Numbered from the stretch's first letter, positions 1 through 12,101 are shown. The stretch is DNA of 64,000 nucleotides from Polynucleobacter necessarius (GCA_900095165.1 LT606947.1:124001-188000), one strand, 5' to 3'. A program made the numbers and translations. The notes: generated by a model from the letters alone, not told the origin.

Positions 1-178
1 GGCATTTGGTGGTGTTGGTTACTACGTAACTACTCCGGCTGAATTAGAGGCGGCTTTGACAAAGGCTATTGCTGAAGGTAAGCCAGCCTTGATTAATGCA
101 ATGATCGATGAAACAGCAGGAACAGAGAGTGGGCGTTTAACGAACTTGAACCCATCCACTGCTGCCGGTAAGAAGTAA
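1..178 (+). CDS. oxc: oxalyl-CoA decarboxylase, C-terminal end (partial)
   Basis: Only the last 58 codons lie in the window, read from base 2 to a TAA at 176-178. The tail ([19 protein letters not shown], then ending in GKK) matches the C-terminus of thiamine-diphosphate-dependent oxalyl-CoA decarboxylases, which convert oxalyl-CoA to formyl-CoA and CO2. The next gene is formyl-CoA:oxalate CoA-transferase, the partner that regenerates oxalyl-CoA, which strongly supports the call despite the short segment. Catalytic parts lie outside the window, so intactness of the whole gene cannot be judged. Confidence 0.85.
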   Translation, partial: AFGGVGYYVTTPAELEAALTKAIAEGKPALINAMIDETAGTESGRLTNLNPSTAAGKK

Positions 179-256
179 TTCGTAGGCAAACGACACGCAA
201 TATTTTTTTAGAACACATTTAGCAACACATAAGAAAGACTTAAAGGAGAATCAAAC

Positions 257-1516
257 ATGACTAAACCATTAGACGGCATTCGTATCATCGACTTCACACA
301 CGTACAGGCAGATCCTGCATGTACTCAGCTATTGGCTTGGTACGGCGCAGACGTGATCAAGGTAGAGCGTCCAGGTGCTGGTGACGTGACTCGTAGCCAG
401 TTGCGCGATATTCCAGGTGCGGATGCTTTGTACTTCACTATGTTGAACGGTAACAAACGTTCTTTAACTCTCGATACTAAGACTCAAGAAGGTAAAGAAG
501 TTTTAGGGAAGATGATCAAGACATCTGACATGATGGTTGAGAACTTCGGTCCAGGCGTTTTGGATCGTATGGGCTTTAGCTGGGCGCGTATTCAAGAATT
601 GAATCCTAAGATGATCATGGCTTCTGTAAAAGGCTTTAGCGATGGCCACTCATACGAAGACTTAAAAGTGTATGAGAACGTTGCTCAGTGCGCTGGTGAT
701 GCCGCTTCTACAACGGGTTTCTGGGACGGTCCTCCAACAGTTTCTGCTGCTGCTTTGGGCGATAGCAACACTGGTATGCATTTAGCGATTGGTATTTTGA
801 CTGCATTGATGCAGCGTCAAAAAACTGGCAAGGGTCAAAAAGTATCCTACTCAATGCAAGATGCTGTGTTGAACTTGTGCCGCGTGAAGTTGCGCGACCA
901 GCAGCGTTTGGACAAAATTGGCTACCTCGAAAAGTATCCACAGTATCCACAGTATCCACACGGTACATTCTCTGATGTAGTTCCACGTGGCGGTAACGCT
1001 AGTGGTGGCGGTCAGCCAGGATGGATGTTGAAGTGTAAGGGTTGGGAGACAGATCCAAACGCGTACATCTACTTCACCATTCAAGGCCACGCTTGGAAGC
1101 CAATTACCAAAGCTTTAGGTAAACCAGAGTGGGCAACTGATCCAGCGTATATGACTGCTGAGGCACGTCAAGACAAGATCTTTGACATCTTCGCAACAAT
1201 TGAAGAATGGCTTAAGGACAAAACTAAGTACGAAGCTGTGGATATCCTTCGTAAGTTCGACATTCCTTGCGCACCAGTACTCTCAATGAAGGAATTGGCT
1301 GCATCTCCTGATTTGCGTAAGAGTGGTTCTATCGTTGAAGTTGACCACAAGGTTCGCGGCAAGTACTTAACAATCGGTAGCCCAATCAAGTTCTCTGATT
1401 TGGAAATCGAAGTTGGCCAATCACCTGTATTGGGTGAGCACACCGATGAAGTGTTGGCTGACCTTGGTTACAGCGCTGACGATATTGCTAAGTTACATAC
1501 AGCAAAAGCGGTTTAA
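257..1516 (+). CDS. frc: formyl-CoA:oxalate CoA-transferase (class III), copy 1
   Basis: A 419-residue CaiB/BaiF-family enzyme that moves CoA from formyl-CoA to oxalate in the cytoplasm. The N-terminal family motif [17 protein letters not shown] is present. An Asp occurs at residue 169 in LGDSNTG, the same position as the acyl-accepting Asp of the Oxalobacter enzyme. A glycine-rich loop GGGQPGW follows near residue 253. The start has a good ribosome site (AAAGGAG, 246-252). It lies 78 bases after oxc and is probably co-transcribed with it, ending at a strong terminator. One oddity is a 9-base unit repeated three times at 935-961, which lengthens a YPQ-rich loop relative to the second copy downstream. 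Confidence 0.93.
   Translation: MTKPLDGIRIIDFTHVQADPACTQLLAWYGADVIKVERPGAGDVTRSQLRDIPGADALYFTMLNGNKRSLTLDTKTQEGKEVLGKMIKTSDMMVENFGPGVLDRMGFSWARIQELNPKMIMASVKGFSDGHSYEDLKVYENVAQCAGDAASTTGFWDGPPTVSAAALGDSNTGMHLAIGILTALMQRQKTGKGQKVSYSMQDAVLNLCRVKLRDQQRLDKIGYLEKYPQYPQYPHGTFSDVVPRGGNASGGGQPGWMLKCKGWETDPNAYIYFTIQGHAWKPITKALGKPEWATDPAYMTAEARQDKIFDIFATIEEWLKDKTKYEAVDILRKFDIPCAPVLSMKELAASPDLRKSGSIVEVDHKVRGKYLTIGSPIKFSDLEIEVGQSPVLGEHTDEVLADLGYSADDIAKLHTAKAV
935..961 (+). repeat. 9-bp tandem repeat within frc
   Basis: The unit TATCCACAG occurs three times head to tail, with the last copy differing in its final base. It is in frame and encodes YPQ-YPQ-YPH. The paralogous gene at 2172 has a single YPQFPN here, so the repeat is a recent in-frame expansion of a surface loop that can slip by three codons without breaking the gene. 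Confidence 0.8.
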
Positions 1517-1547
1517 TAAAAATAAGCAGTAATTGTTTTAGTTTCGA

Positions 1548-1573
1548 AGGCGCTCCGTGTGAGCGCCTTTTTT
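1548..1573 (+). terminator. Rho-independent terminator after frc
   Basis: Perfect 8-bp arms AGGCGCTC and GAGCGCCT around a 5-base loop are followed by a run of six T. It lies 32 bases after the frc stop and should end the oxc-frc transcript. Confidence 0.9.
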
Positions 1574-1611
1574 GATTTCTAAAATCAACTTAAAGTCTTT
1601 AGACTGGCAAT

Positions 1612-2035
1612 ATGAAAACAAACGTAGATTTATCTCAACTAATCGATTGCATCGGCGACGCTGTCATCGTGGCTGATGCCCATGAAAAAATTGTGCATTT
1701 GGAATGCGGCTGCCACTAGAATATTTGGGTGCTCAGAAGAAGAGGCCCTTGGCAATACCCTGGATTTAATTGTTCCCGATCGTCAGCGCCAAAGGCATAA
1801 CGAGGGTTACAGCAAATCGATGGAGACGGGCACAACCCGTTATGGCACTTCATTATTAAAAGTCCCGGCAAAGCACAAAGATGAACGCATTTTATCCATC
1901 GCCTTTACCGTGGGTATGTTGTTTGATGAGAAGCATCAGGCTAACGGTGTGGCAGCAGTAATTCGTGATGAGACTGAGCGTTTTGCCGAGGAAAGGGCCC
2001 TCAAGAAGCGACTTTCTGATCTTGAAAATCAATAA
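1612..2035 (+). pseudogene. PAS-domain protein, frameshifted
   Basis: Starting at ATG 1612 the protein reads as a PAS sensor domain up to EKIV. Reading continues in the next frame as IWNAAATRIFG through to an EERALKKRLSDLENQ helix and TAA at 2033-2035. Removing one base near C1696 restores a continuous PAS core (about 140 residues). The intact protein would be a single stand-alone PAS module with no visible output domain. It sits between two CoA-transferase genes, so a regulatory role in oxalate use is conceivable but unproven. No convincing ribosome site precedes the ATG. A sequencing error is possible, but the frameshift is not in a long homopolymer. Confidence 0.65.
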
Positions 2036-2171
2036 AAATGGCGCCCAAATAGTCAATATTGAACATCCCATCCAGTATGTGCCCAATAAGTAGGTATACC
2101 ATGTTGCACCGCAATCCGTCGCTGGTAAAATTGGCTTAATTCAAAATTTCAATCTTATTAGAACTTTAATC

Positions 2172-3419
2172 ATGGCAAAAGCATTAGAAGGAGTCAAAAT
2201 CCTTGATTTCACGCACGTTCAATCAGGCCCAACCTGTACTCAGTTACTGGCTTGGTTTGGTGCGGACGTAATCAAAGTAGAAAAATCTGGCGAAGGAGAT
2301 GCAACACGCGGTCAATTGCGCGATATTCCTGATGCAGACAGTTTGTACTTCACGATGTTGAACCATAACAAGCGTTCAATTACTGTAAATACAAAGACTC
2401 CAAAAGGCAAAGAAATTCTGGAGCGTTTGATTAAAGAATGCGATGTTCTGGTTGAGAACTTTGCTCCGGGTGCTTTGGATTGTATGGGTTTTTCTTGGGA
2501 GCGTATCCAAGAGCTCAATCCGATGATGATCATGGCTTCTGTAAAAGGTTTTGGTCCTGGCCCTTACGAGGACTGCAAGGTTTATGAAAACGTAGCGCAG
2601 TGTGCTGGTGGTTCAGCATCTACTACTGGTTTTGATGATGGTCCTCCAATGGTGACTGGTGCTCAAATTGGCGATAGCGGTGCTGGCTTGCATTTAGCGC
2701 TTGGTATTGTGACTGCACTATATCAACGTACTCACTCTGGCCGTGGCCAAAAAGTATTGGCGGCGATGCAAGACGCAGTTTTGAACTTGTGCCGTGTGAA
2801 GTTGCGTGATCAACAGCGTCTAGAGCGCGTTGGCCTGATGCAAGAGTATCCACAGTTCCCTAACGGAGAGTTTGGTGACTCTGTGCCCCGTGCTGGCAAT
2901 GCTTCTGGCGGTGGTCAGCCTGGTTGGATTGTGAAATGCAAAGGCTGGGAAACAGATCCCAATTCTTATATGTATGTCATCGTGCAAGCCCCAGTTTGGG
3001 AGGCAATTTGCAAGGTGATCGGTCGTGAAGATTGGATTACGGATGTGCGTTTTGCATCACCAATGGCTCGCTTGCCACACTTGATGGAAATTTTCGGTGA
3101 AATTGAAAAATGGACAATGACTAAGACAAAGTTTGAAGTCATGGATATTTTGAATAAATATGATATTCCTTGCGGCCCAATTTTGTCGATGAAAGAAATC
3201 GCAGAAGAGCCAGCATTGCGCGCTACTGGAACCGTTGTTGAAGTAGATCATCCAATTCGTGGCAAGTACCTCACTGTAGGCAATCCAATTAAAATGTCTG
3301 ATAGTCCAACTGACGTTACGCGTTCACCATTGCTAGGTGAGCACACCGATGAGATCCTTCATGAACTGGGTTATTCAACGGATGAGTTGATTAGCCTTCG
3401 TCACGATAAGGTGATCTAA
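2172..3419 (+). CDS. formyl-CoA:oxalate CoA-transferase-like enzyme, copy 2
   Basis: A 415-residue CaiB/BaiF CoA-transferase closely similar to the gene at 257. It has the same [10 protein letters not shown] start, an Asp at 168 in IGDSGAG, and the same GGGQPGW loop. Duplicated frc-like genes in oxalate operons may differ in donor (for example acetyl- or succinyl-CoA), which cannot be settled here. Its stop is one base before the ATG of the damaged formyltransferase-like gene, so the two were one operon. No strong Shine-Dalgarno is seen. Residue differences from copy 1 are spread along the protein, suggesting an old duplication rather than an assembly artefact. Confidence 0.88.
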   Translation: MAKALEGVKILDFTHVQSGPTCTQLLAWFGADVIKVEKSGEGDATRGQLRDIPDADSLYFTMLNHNKRSITVNTKTPKGKEILERLIKECDVLVENFAPGALDCMGFSWERIQELNPMMIMASVKGFGPGPYEDCKVYENVAQCAGGSASTTGFDDGPPMVTGAQIGDSGAGLHLALGIVTALYQRTHSGRGQKVLAAMQDAVLNLCRVKLRDQQRLERVGLMQEYPQFPNGEFGDSVPRAGNASGGGQPGWIVKCKGWETDPNSYMYVIVQAPVWEAICKVIGREDWITDVRFASPMARLPHLMEIFGEIEKWTMTKTKFEVMDILNKYDIPCGPILSMKEIAEEPALRATGTVVEVDHPIRGKYLTVGNPIKMSDSPTDVTRSPLLGEHTDEILHELGYSTDELISLRHDKVI

Positions 3420-3420
3420 G

Positions 3421-4355
3421 ATGCGTGTTGCGCTGATCGGGAGTGCGGATTTTGGTAAGGCGGCATTGGAGGCTTTTTTAGATCGTGGCGATGAAGTCGT
3501 TGCAGTTTTTTGTCCGCCGGATAATCCTAAATCTAGCAAGCCTGAGGTGCTGAAAGAGGCGGCTATTGCAAGAGGTTTAACCCTCTTGCAATTTGCCTCC
3601 CTTAAGGGTCCTGAGGCAGCGCAAGCAATGATTGATAGCAAGGCTGATATCTGTGTGTGATGGCTTATGTGATTCAGTTTGTTCCACAGGAGCTTTGCAA
3701 GATTCCGAAACATGGAACTATTCAGTATCATCCTTCGCTCCTGTCTAAGTATCGTGACCCAAGCGCCATTAATTGGGCGATCGCACTGGGTGAAGAGAAG
3801 ACGGGCTTAACCATCTTCCGTCCATCCGATGGTTTGGATGAAGGTGAAGTCATCTTGCAAAAAGAAGTAGTAATTGCGCCTGATGACACTTTGGGTAAAG
3901 TCTACTTTGATAAATTATTCCCGTTAGGCGTTCAAGCGCTGCTTGAGGCTGCTGATCTCGTAGTTGCCAATAAGCATCAAGAAATTGTTCAAGATGAATC
4001 CAAGGCAAATTATGAGGGTTGGTTTGATGTGAATGCTGCTCAAACCCATTGGGCTACTCACGTTACGCAGATCTACAACTTGATTCGTGCATGCAATCCC
4101 GCGCCTGGCGCTTGAACAAAGTTTGGTGAGCAAAAAGTCCAGATCTACGATTGCCATAAGCATGTAGCAGCTACCTTTGGATCAGTTAAGGGTAAGCCTG
4201 GTGAAGTCACTCAAATTACTTTAGATTCTTTCTTTGTCACCTGCCATGGCGAACAAATTGAAGTCCTCAAAGCAAAAGGTGTTGCTGGAAAAATAACTGG
4301 TGCTGAATTGGCTAAAGAGTTGAATTTGGAAGCGGGTCAGTTCTTCACGCTGTAA
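3421..4355 (+). pseudogene. formyltransferase / 10-formyl-THF hydrolase-like protein, broken
   Basis: The conceptual protein of about 310 residues resembles methionyl-tRNA formyltransferase, and more closely the N-terminal hydrolase domain of 10-formyltetrahydrofolate dehydrogenase (YHPSLL with the catalytic His, SAINWAIALGEEKTG, DGLDEGE with the catalytic Asp). Two lesions interrupt it. A 2-base expansion of a TG run near 3654-3659 shifts the frame after ADICV. An in-frame TGA at 4113-4115 falls where the family has Trp (PGAWT). The active-site segment reads SLLSKYRD where relatives have SLLPKHRG; each of the three changes is explicable by one C-to-T or G-to-A transition. It directly follows a CoA-transferase gene, suggesting a former formyl-folate link to oxalate breakdown. 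Confidence 0.8.
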
Positions 4356-4383
4356 GTCACAGGATAAATTCAATACCTAGAAA

Positions 4384-6095
<1,712 letters not shown>

Positions 6096-6103
<8 letters not shown>

Positions 6104-6284
6104 TCGAATATACGTAAGCGCGTTGCTTTAATTTGGCCGCCTTAGCGCGACGTTGATCTTCGGTAGTCAAAGGCTCTTTATCCCAGAGGAGTGCGCGACC
6201 AGCTTGCTGACCTGCTTCGAGGTGCGGTTTCTCGGATTTGAGCTCATTTAAGAACTGGGTGAATTCGGATGTATATCTAGCCAT
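6096..6284 (-). CDS. DUF3460 family small protein
   Basis: A small basic protein of 62 residues starting MARYTSEFTQFLNEL, typical of DUF3460 proteins found beside scpA in Burkholderiales. A longer reading is possible, but the AGGA at about 6291-6294 fits an ATG at 6284 (6-base spacing) better than the ATG one codon earlier. It has no known function, no signal peptide and no membrane segment. It overlaps scpA by 8 bases. Confidence 0.8.
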
Positions 6285-6434
6285 CATATTTCCTAAAATT
6301 CTCAATTAATTCAATAACTTGCAAAAATTACTGCGCAGCAACTGGCTGCCTAGCCCATCATTATTAACGATTTTTTCTACAAACCTGCCGACTTTTTGAC
6401 TAACTCCAAGAAATCAGCTCTTTTGAGCTTGTTT

Positions 6435-8105
6435 TTACAGGTTTGCCGCCAATAAAGTCTCGATTTGGGGTGCTTCTACCCGGGTCATGAGGTGTTTATA
6501 GGCTTTGATCGGATTTTGGCTGGAGAGCGGCGTTTTAACGTCATTCCAGGTCATTGCCGGCACGGAGAGGAAGTCCTCAACTCTGGCCGTAACTTGAGGT
6601 AATACTGGCTTGAGATAGAGGCTCAATAAACGGAATGCCTCTAAGGTCACGCTACAGACTCGCTGTAAGTCAGCTTCACGCTCAGGATCTTTGGCGATTT
6701 CCCAAGGCTTATTTTCGTCAACAAAGGCATTGACCTTATCGGCCAGCTCCATGACCGTGCGCAATGCTTTGGCATATTCACGAGCTTCATACAGCTCAGC
6801 AATTTTTTCACTTGCAGAGGTAATCTCAGTCAGTAGCGGATTATTCATGGCTGCATCGGAAACTACCCCGCTAAAACGCTTTACTAAGAAACCAGCGCTG
6901 CGACTTGCGATGTTGATGTACTTACCCAATAGATCGCTATTGACTCTCGCAACAAAGTCTTGAAGATTTAAATCCAAATCCTCCATGCTGTCATTGAGTT
7001 TGGTTGCAAAGTAATAGCGGAACCATTCTGGATTAAATCCAGAATCGATCACGCTATGCGCGGAAATCAAAGTGCCACGCGACTTACTCATCTTCTCGCC
7101 ATCAACAGTGAGGAAGCCATGAGCAAATACATTGGTTGGGGTGCGATAGCCTGCAAAGTGCAGGGTGGCCGGCCAAAAGAGTGTGTGGAAATATAAAATG
7201 TCTTTACCGATGAAGTGGTACTGTTCGGTAGTGGTATCCGGCCTGACCCATTCCTCAAAGTTTAAGCCTTTACTTTGGCAGTGGTTGAGGAAGCTGGCGT
7301 AATACCCAATTGGCGCATCAAGCCATACGTAGAAGTATTTTCCTGGCGCGTCCGGGATTTCAAAGTCAAAGTAGGGTGCGTCCCTGGAGATATCCCAGTC
7401 TCCAAGCTTACTATCTCCAGGCTGTCCAACCCACTCCTTCATCTTGTTGCGAGCTTCCGGTTGCAATGGGGTTTTTACTTGGGTCCACTCGCGCAAGAAT
7501 GTCTCGCAGCGTGGATCCGATAGCTTGAAGAAGTAATGGTCGGAAACTTTTTTAATCGGTGTTGCACCGCTGACAACTGAGAACGGATTTTTCAAATCCG
7601 TCGGGGAATAAGTTGCGCCACACTTTTCACAAGAGTCACCGTATTGATCCTTAGCGCCACACTTAGGGCACTCGCCTTTAATGAAGCGATCTGGCAAGAA
7701 CATTTCTTTAACGGGATCGTATGCTTGCTCAATAGAGCGCATTTCAATTAAACCAGCATCGCGTAACTTGATATAGATGCTTTGAGAGAGTTTCTCGTTC
7801 TCAGGGCTATCTGTCGTGTAGTAGTTATCAAATGAAATTAAGAAATCATCAAAGTCGCGTTTATGTTCTTTCCAAACATTGGCAATAAGCTCTTTAGGGG
7901 TGAGACCCTCTTTTTCGGCGCGCAACATAATCGGAGTGCCGTGGGTGTCGTCTGCGCCTACGTAGTGCACTTCATGACCGCGCATTCTCTGGAAGCGAAC
8001 CCAAATATCCGTCTGGACATATTCCACCAAATGCCCAATATGAATCTGGCCATTGGCATAGGGTAAGGCGGATGTAACTAGCAGGCGACGTTTGGGGCTA
8101 CTCAT
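6435..8105 (-). CDS. metG: methionyl-tRNA synthetase
   Basis: A 556-residue class I aminoacyl-tRNA synthetase that charges tRNA-Met. It has HIGH at residues 22-25, a zinc knuckle with two CxxC-type pairs (CPKCG and CEKCG, about 145-163), and GEKMSKSRG near 337. The protein ends just after the anticodon-binding domain and lacks the C-terminal EMAP/Trbp111-like tRNA-binding domain found in many longer proteobacterial MetG proteins. The 150 bases downstream show no such domain in any frame, so the short form may be natural or an old truncation. A TATTTA lies about 7 bases before the ATG. Confidence 0.95.
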   Translation of the reverse strand: MSSPKRRLLVTSALPYANGQIHIGHLVEYVQTDIWVRFQRMRGHEVHYVGADDTHGTPIMLRAEKEGLTPKELIANVWKEHKRDFDDFLISFDNYYTTDSPENEKLSQSIYIKLRDAGLIEMRSIEQAYDPVKEMFLPDRFIKGECPKCGAKDQYGDSCEKCGATYSPTDLKNPFSVVSGATPIKKVSDHYFFKLSDPRCETFLREWTQVKTPLQPEARNKMKEWVGQPGDSKLGDWDISRDAPYFDFEIPDAPGKYFYVWLDAPIGYYASFLNHCQSKGLNFEEWVRPDTTTEQYHFIGKDILYFHTLFWPATLHFAGYRTPTNVFAHGFLTVDGEKMSKSRGTLISAHSVIDSGFNPEWFRYYFATKLNDSMEDLDLNLQDFVARVNSDLLGKYINIASRSAGFLVKRFSGVVSDAAMNNPLLTEITSASEKIAELYEAREYAKALRTVMELADKVNAFVDENKPWEIAKDPEREADLQRVCSVTLEAFRLLSLYLKPVLPQVTARVEDFLSVPAMTWNDVKTPLSSQNPIKAYKHLMTRVEAPQIETLLAANL

Positions 8106-8234
8106 GCGTACTTAAATAGAAATAATTTCAACAAATGGGAATACAAGATTATGGGGCTTGAGCCCTCACTTAAGCACTAATTTTAGTCTGCGGTTAAAGT
8201 TAATACTGATTTGAACCTATTTAAGAGGCGTTTT

Positions 8235-9029
8235 ATGGCTTTGCCCCACAACATTCAGATGTCTCACGCTTCCGTGCCTTTGGTGCACGAAGTGCAGGTC
8301 ATGGATGAGGCGGGGCGCATTAAGATCGCCCATATTCCTGGGGAGCGTCCCTTGACCATTTATTTGGATAAGAGGGAAGTCGTGACCTTGATGACCCTGG
8401 GGAGTGCTCCTGAAGCCCTGGTGCTAGGCTATTTGCGTAATCAGCGCCTAGTGGAGTCACCAGGCGATATCGCTAGCATTCAGGTGGATTGGGAGACTGA
8501 TTCGGCAGCGGTTAAGACCCATCGCAGCACGGTAGATATTGATGCTCTCACCAGCAAGCGGGTGGTTACCACGGGTTGTGGACAGGGCACGATGTTTGGT
8601 GGCTTGATTGAGGAGATGGCAGAAATTAGATTGCCGGATGGCCCCCAATTAACCCAAGAGGCAATAGTCGCCCTTATCGACAGTATTCGAGTTCACGACA
8701 CCATCTATAAGAAATCCGGCTCAGTACATGCTTGCGCTGTATTCGAGAGGGAGGGTAACAATAGCGTTCGTCTGCTCCACTTTATTGAGGATGTTGGACG
8801 TCACAACGCCGTTGACTCTATCTCTGGCCTCATGTGGCTTGCCGACAAGCCGGGCAAAGATCTAATCTTCTTTACTACGGGGCGTCTAACCTCGGAGATG
8901 GTCATTAAAGGTGCTCAGATGGGCATCCCTTTCTTGATGATCCGCTCTGGTATGACCTTAATGGGCTTGGAGCTTGCCCGCAAAACCAATCTCACCCTAC
9001 TATCTCGCTGTTCCGGCAAGCATTTTTAG
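8235..9029 (+). CDS. fdhD: formate dehydrogenase accessory sulfurtransferase
   Basis: FdhD passes sulfur from IscS to the molybdenum cofactor of formate dehydrogenase. The start is ATG 8235, with AAGAGG six bases upstream. An in-frame TTG at 8211 is less likely. The functional loop reads TTGCGQGTMFGG: the first cysteine of the CxxC motif described in E. coli FdhD is present but the second is replaced. I cannot tell whether this is a subfamily trait or a defect. The remaining signatures (GSVHACAVF, EDVGRHNAVD, FFTTGRLTSEM) are intact. It fits the oxalate-to-formyl-CoA-to-formate genes at the left of the window. Confidence 0.92.
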   Translation: MALPHNIQMSHASVPLVHEVQVMDEAGRIKIAHIPGERPLTIYLDKREVVTLMTLGSAPEALVLGYLRNQRLVESPGDIASIQVDWETDSAAVKTHRSTVDIDALTSKRVVTTGCGQGTMFGGLIEEMAEIRLPDGPQLTQEAIVALIDSIRVHDTIYKKSGSVHACAVFEREGNNSVRLLHFIEDVGRHNAVDSISGLMWLADKPGKDLIFFTTGRLTSEMVIKGAQMGIPFLMIRSGMTLMGLELARKTNLTLLSRCSGKHF

Positions 9030-9112
9030 ATTTTTAATGCCCCAGAGAGGGTGATTTTTACCCATCCACCTGCCGCCTTGTAAATTCGTGGGCATATGGC
9101 CTGCGATGGTTT

Positions 9113-9127
9113 TATAATTCAGCCATG
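9113..9127 (+). promoter_or_regulatory. TATAAT -10 box placed for a leaderless dcd mRNA
   Basis: TATAAT at 9113-9118 ends exactly six bases before the dcd ATG (9125), so transcription is predicted to start at the A of the ATG. The six intervening bases (TCAGCC) contain no Shine-Dalgarno. A clear -35 is not visible. Confidence 0.55.
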
Positions 9128-9691
9128 ACCATTAAATCTGACCACTGGATTCGCCGCATGAGCGAGCAAGGCATGATCAGCCCATTTGAACCTGGGCAGG
9201 TCCGCCAAGATGCCGCCGGGCAAAAAATTGTGAGTTATGGCACTTCAAGCTATGGCTATGACATTCGCTGCGCTGATGAGTTCAAGATTTTCACGAACAT
9301 CAATAGCACCATCGTTGATCCTAAGAATTTCGACGAACAATCTTTTGTGGATTTCAAGGGCCCGATTTGCATCATTCCTCCAAACTCTTTTGCTTTGGCA
9401 AGAACTGTTGAGTACTTCAAGATTCCACGCAGCGTATTAACTGTTTGCGTTGGCAAGAGTACTTATGCACGTTGCGGAATAATTGTGAACGTCACTCCAT
9501 TCGAGCCTGAATGGGAAGGTTACGTTACACTCGAGTTTTCCAACACCACGCCATTGCCTGCAAAGATTTATGCCGGCGAGGGATGTGCGCAAGTCCTATT
9601 CTTTGAAAGCGATGAAGTGTGTGGCACATCATACAAAGATCGTGGCGGTAAGTATCAAGGCCAAGTCGGTGTAACTTTGCCAAAGACTTAA
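9125..9691 (+). CDS. dcd: dCTP deaminase
   Basis: A 188-residue dCTP deaminase that makes dUTP for thymidylate synthesis. The conserved core [22 protein letters not shown] (positions about 119-140) carries the catalytic Glu, and [13 protein letters not shown] lies near residue 40. Length is typical of the proteobacterial trimeric enzyme. It is transcribed alone, followed 67 bases later by the decarboxylase gene. The start is fixed by the conserved [13 protein letters not shown]-terminus. Confidence 0.95.
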   Translation: MTIKSDHWIRRMSEQGMISPFEPGQVRQDAAGQKIVSYGTSSYGYDIRCADEFKIFTNINSTIVDPKNFDEQSFVDFKGPICIIPPNSFALARTVEYFKIPRSVLTVCVGKSTYARCGIIVNVTPFEPEWEGYVTLEFSNTTPLPAKIYAGEGCAQVLFFESDEVCGTSYKDRGGKYQGQVGVTLPKT

Positions 9692-9758
9692 TTCTTTCAT
9701 TCGTGTGGGTTATATTCGGCCTGTCTATCTGCCTTACTGGCAAACCTAAGGGGTGCTC

Positions 9759-12026
9759 ATGAAATTTCGTTTTCCAATCATCATTATTGATGAAGACTTT
9801 CGCTCTGAAAACATTTCAGGTTCGGGTATTCGCGACTTAGCCGAAGCCATTGAAAATGAGGGTATGGAGGTTATTGGCTTAACCAGCTATGGTGATCTAA
9901 CATCCTTTGCCCAGCAGGCCTCTCGCGCTTCTAGCTTTATTGTGTCGATCGATGATGAAGAGTTTGTTTCTGACTCTGAAGACCATGACTTACCCGCATT
10001 AAATAACTTACGCGCGTTTATTACGGAAGTGCGTAAGCGCAATGAAGATATTCCGATCTTCTTATACGGCGAGACTCGTACTTCACGTCATATGCCGAAC
10101 GACATCTTGCGTGAACTACATGGCTTCATTCATATGAATGAAGATACGCCTGAGTTTGTTGCACGTCACATTATTCGTGAAGCAAAGGTTTACCTAGATT
10201 CATTGGCCCCACCATTCTTCCGGGCACTGACTAATTACGCCTCTGAAGGCTCTTACTCTTGGCATTGCCCAGGCCACTCCGGTGGTGTGGCTTTCTTGAA
10301 GAGTCCTGTAGGCCGCATGTTCCATCAATTTTTTGGCGAGAATATGCTTCGTGCTGATGTTTGTAATGCAGTGGAAGAGTTGGGTCAGTTGCTTGATCAT
10401 ACTGGACCTGTATTACAAAGCGAGCGCAATGCTGCACGCATCTTTAATGCCGATCATTTGTTCTTTGTGACGAATGGCACATCGACTTCAAACAAGATTG
10501 TTTGGCACTCAACCGTTGCCCCTGGCGACGTAGTGTTAGTAGATCGCAATTGCCATAAGTCGGTGATTCATTCGATCACGATGATGGGCGCGATTCCAAT
10601 CTTCTTAATGCCAACCCGTAATCACCTTGGCATTATTGGCCCGATTCCAAAAGAAGAGTTTGAGTGGAAAAATATCAAGAAGAAGATTGATGCTAACCCA
10701 TTCATTAAAGATAAGACCGTCGTGCCTCGTGTCATGACGCTCACGCAAAGTACGTATGATGGCATCGTCTACAACGTTGAGATGATTAAAGAGATGCTTG
10801 ATGGCAAAGTAGATTCATTGCATTTTGATGAAGCTTGGTTGCCGCACGCTGCATTTCACCCCTTCTACAAAGACATGCATGCCATTGGCTCCGATCGCAA
10901 GCGCACCAAGAAGAGCTTGATGTTTGCAACCCAATCAACCCATAAGTTATTGGCTGGCCTCTCACAAGCTTCGCAAGTGCTGGTGCAGGACGCAGAAGAG
11001 CACAAGCTCGATCGAGACTGCTTCAATGAGGCCTATTTGATGCACACCTCCACTAGTCCGCAGTACGCGATCATCGCTTCTTGCGATGTGTCTGCTGCCA
11101 TGATGGAGGCTCCAGGTGGCACTACACTAGTTGAAGAATCTATTGCTGAAGCGATGGACTTCCGTCGTGCGATGCGTGAAGTTGATGATAAGTTTGGCGC
11201 AGACTGGTGGTTCAAGGTTTGGGGACCAGATCATTTGGCTAAAGAGGGTATTGGTGAGCGCTCCGATTGGATTCTGGAGCCTAATGCCAGCTGGCATGAC
11301 TTTGGCAAGGTTGCCCAAGACTTCAATATGCTTGATCCAATCAAGTCGACTGTCGTCACTCCTGGTTTGGATATTGAAGGCAACTTCGGCTCCATAGGTA
11401 TCCCAGCAAGCATCGTTACAAAGTATTTAGCTGAACACGGCGTGATCGTGGAGAAGTGCGGTTTGTATTCCTTCTTCATCATGTTCACTATCGGTATTAC
11501 TAAGGGTCGTTGGAATACTTTAGTAACTGAGCTACAGCAATTCAAAGACCACTTTGATAAGAACGCTCCATTATGGAAAGTGCTCCCAGAGTTTGTTGCT
11601 AAACATCCCCGTTATGAGCGCGTCGGTCTTAAAGACATCTGCCAACAGATTCATGAGTTTTACAAGGGTCGCAATGTGGCTCGCATGACTACGGAGATGT
11701 ACACCTCAGATATGGTGCCAGCAATGATGCCTTCAGAAGCTTGGGCTAAGATGGCGCATAAAAAAGTGGATCGCGTTCCTTTGGATCAACTTGAAGATCG
11801 CATTACTGCGATGCTACTTACCCCATACCCTCCAGGCATTCCATTGCTCATTCCGGGTGAGCGATTTAATAAACGCATTATTGACTACCTCTACTTTGCC
11901 CGTGATTTCAATGAGCAATTCCCAGGTTTTGAAACTGATATCCACGGTTTGGTTAAAGCGGATATTGATGGACGCAGCGAGTACTACGTTGATTGTGTAA
12001 GGCAAGAGCCAGATATCACCTTGTGA
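9759..12026 (+). CDS. Orn/Lys/Arg decarboxylase, biodegradative type
   Basis: A 755-residue PLP-dependent fold type I decarboxylase with the N-terminal response-regulator-like wing domain (residues 1-130), the PLP domain and a C-terminal domain. The PLP lysine is in TQSTHKLLAGLSQ (near residue 390) and the cofactor Asp in HFDEAW. Family members decarboxylate arginine, lysine or ornithine for acid resistance or polyamine synthesis, and substrate cannot be assigned here. ATG 9759 is chosen over GTG 9753 because AAGGGG lies 5 bases before it. It ends with TGA, then a strong terminator. Confidence 0.9.
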   Translation: MKFRFPIIIIDEDFRSENISGSGIRDLAEAIENEGMEVIGLTSYGDLTSFAQQASRASSFIVSIDDEEFVSDSEDHDLPALNNLRAFITEVRKRNEDIPIFLYGETRTSRHMPNDILRELHGFIHMNEDTPEFVARHIIREAKVYLDSLAPPFFRALTNYASEGSYSWHCPGHSGGVAFLKSPVGRMFHQFFGENMLRADVCNAVEELGQLLDHTGPVLQSERNAARIFNADHLFFVTNGTSTSNKIVWHSTVAPGDVVLVDRNCHKSVIHSITMMGAIPIFLMPTRNHLGIIGPIPKEEFEWKNIKKKIDANPFIKDKTVVPRVMTLTQSTYDGIVYNVEMIKEMLDGKVDSLHFDEAWLPHAAFHPFYKDMHAIGSDRKRTKKSLMFATQSTHKLLAGLSQASQVLVQDAEEHKLDRDCFNEAYLMHTSTSPQYAIIASCDVSAAMMEAPGGTTLVEESIAEAMDFRRAMREVDDKFGADWWFKVWGPDHLAKEGIGERSDWILEPNASWHDFGKVAQDFNMLDPIKSTVVTPGLDIEGNFGSIGIPASIVTKYLAEHGVIVEKCGLYSFFIMFTIGITKGRWNTLVTELQQFKDHFDKNAPLWKVLPEFVAKHPRYERVGLKDICQQIHEFYKGRNVARMTTEMYTSDMVPAMMPSEAWAKMAHKKVDRVPLDQLEDRITAMLLTPYPPGIPLLIPGERFNKRIIDYLYFARDFNEQFPGFETDIHGLVKADIDGRSEYYVDCVRQEPDITL

Positions 12027-12052
12027 TTTGGTCTAAGTAATTAACCTCTCCT

Positions 12053-12081
12053 AATACCCTGCTTTTGCAGGGTATTTTTTT
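12053..12081 (+). terminator. Rho-independent terminator after the decarboxylase gene
   Basis: Ten-bp perfect arms AATACCCTGC and GCAGGGTATT around TTTT are followed by a T run. It separates the decarboxylase gene from the toxin-antitoxin operon. Confidence 0.92.
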
Positions 12082-12101
12082 ACTTGCGCCTAAATTAGGG
12101 T

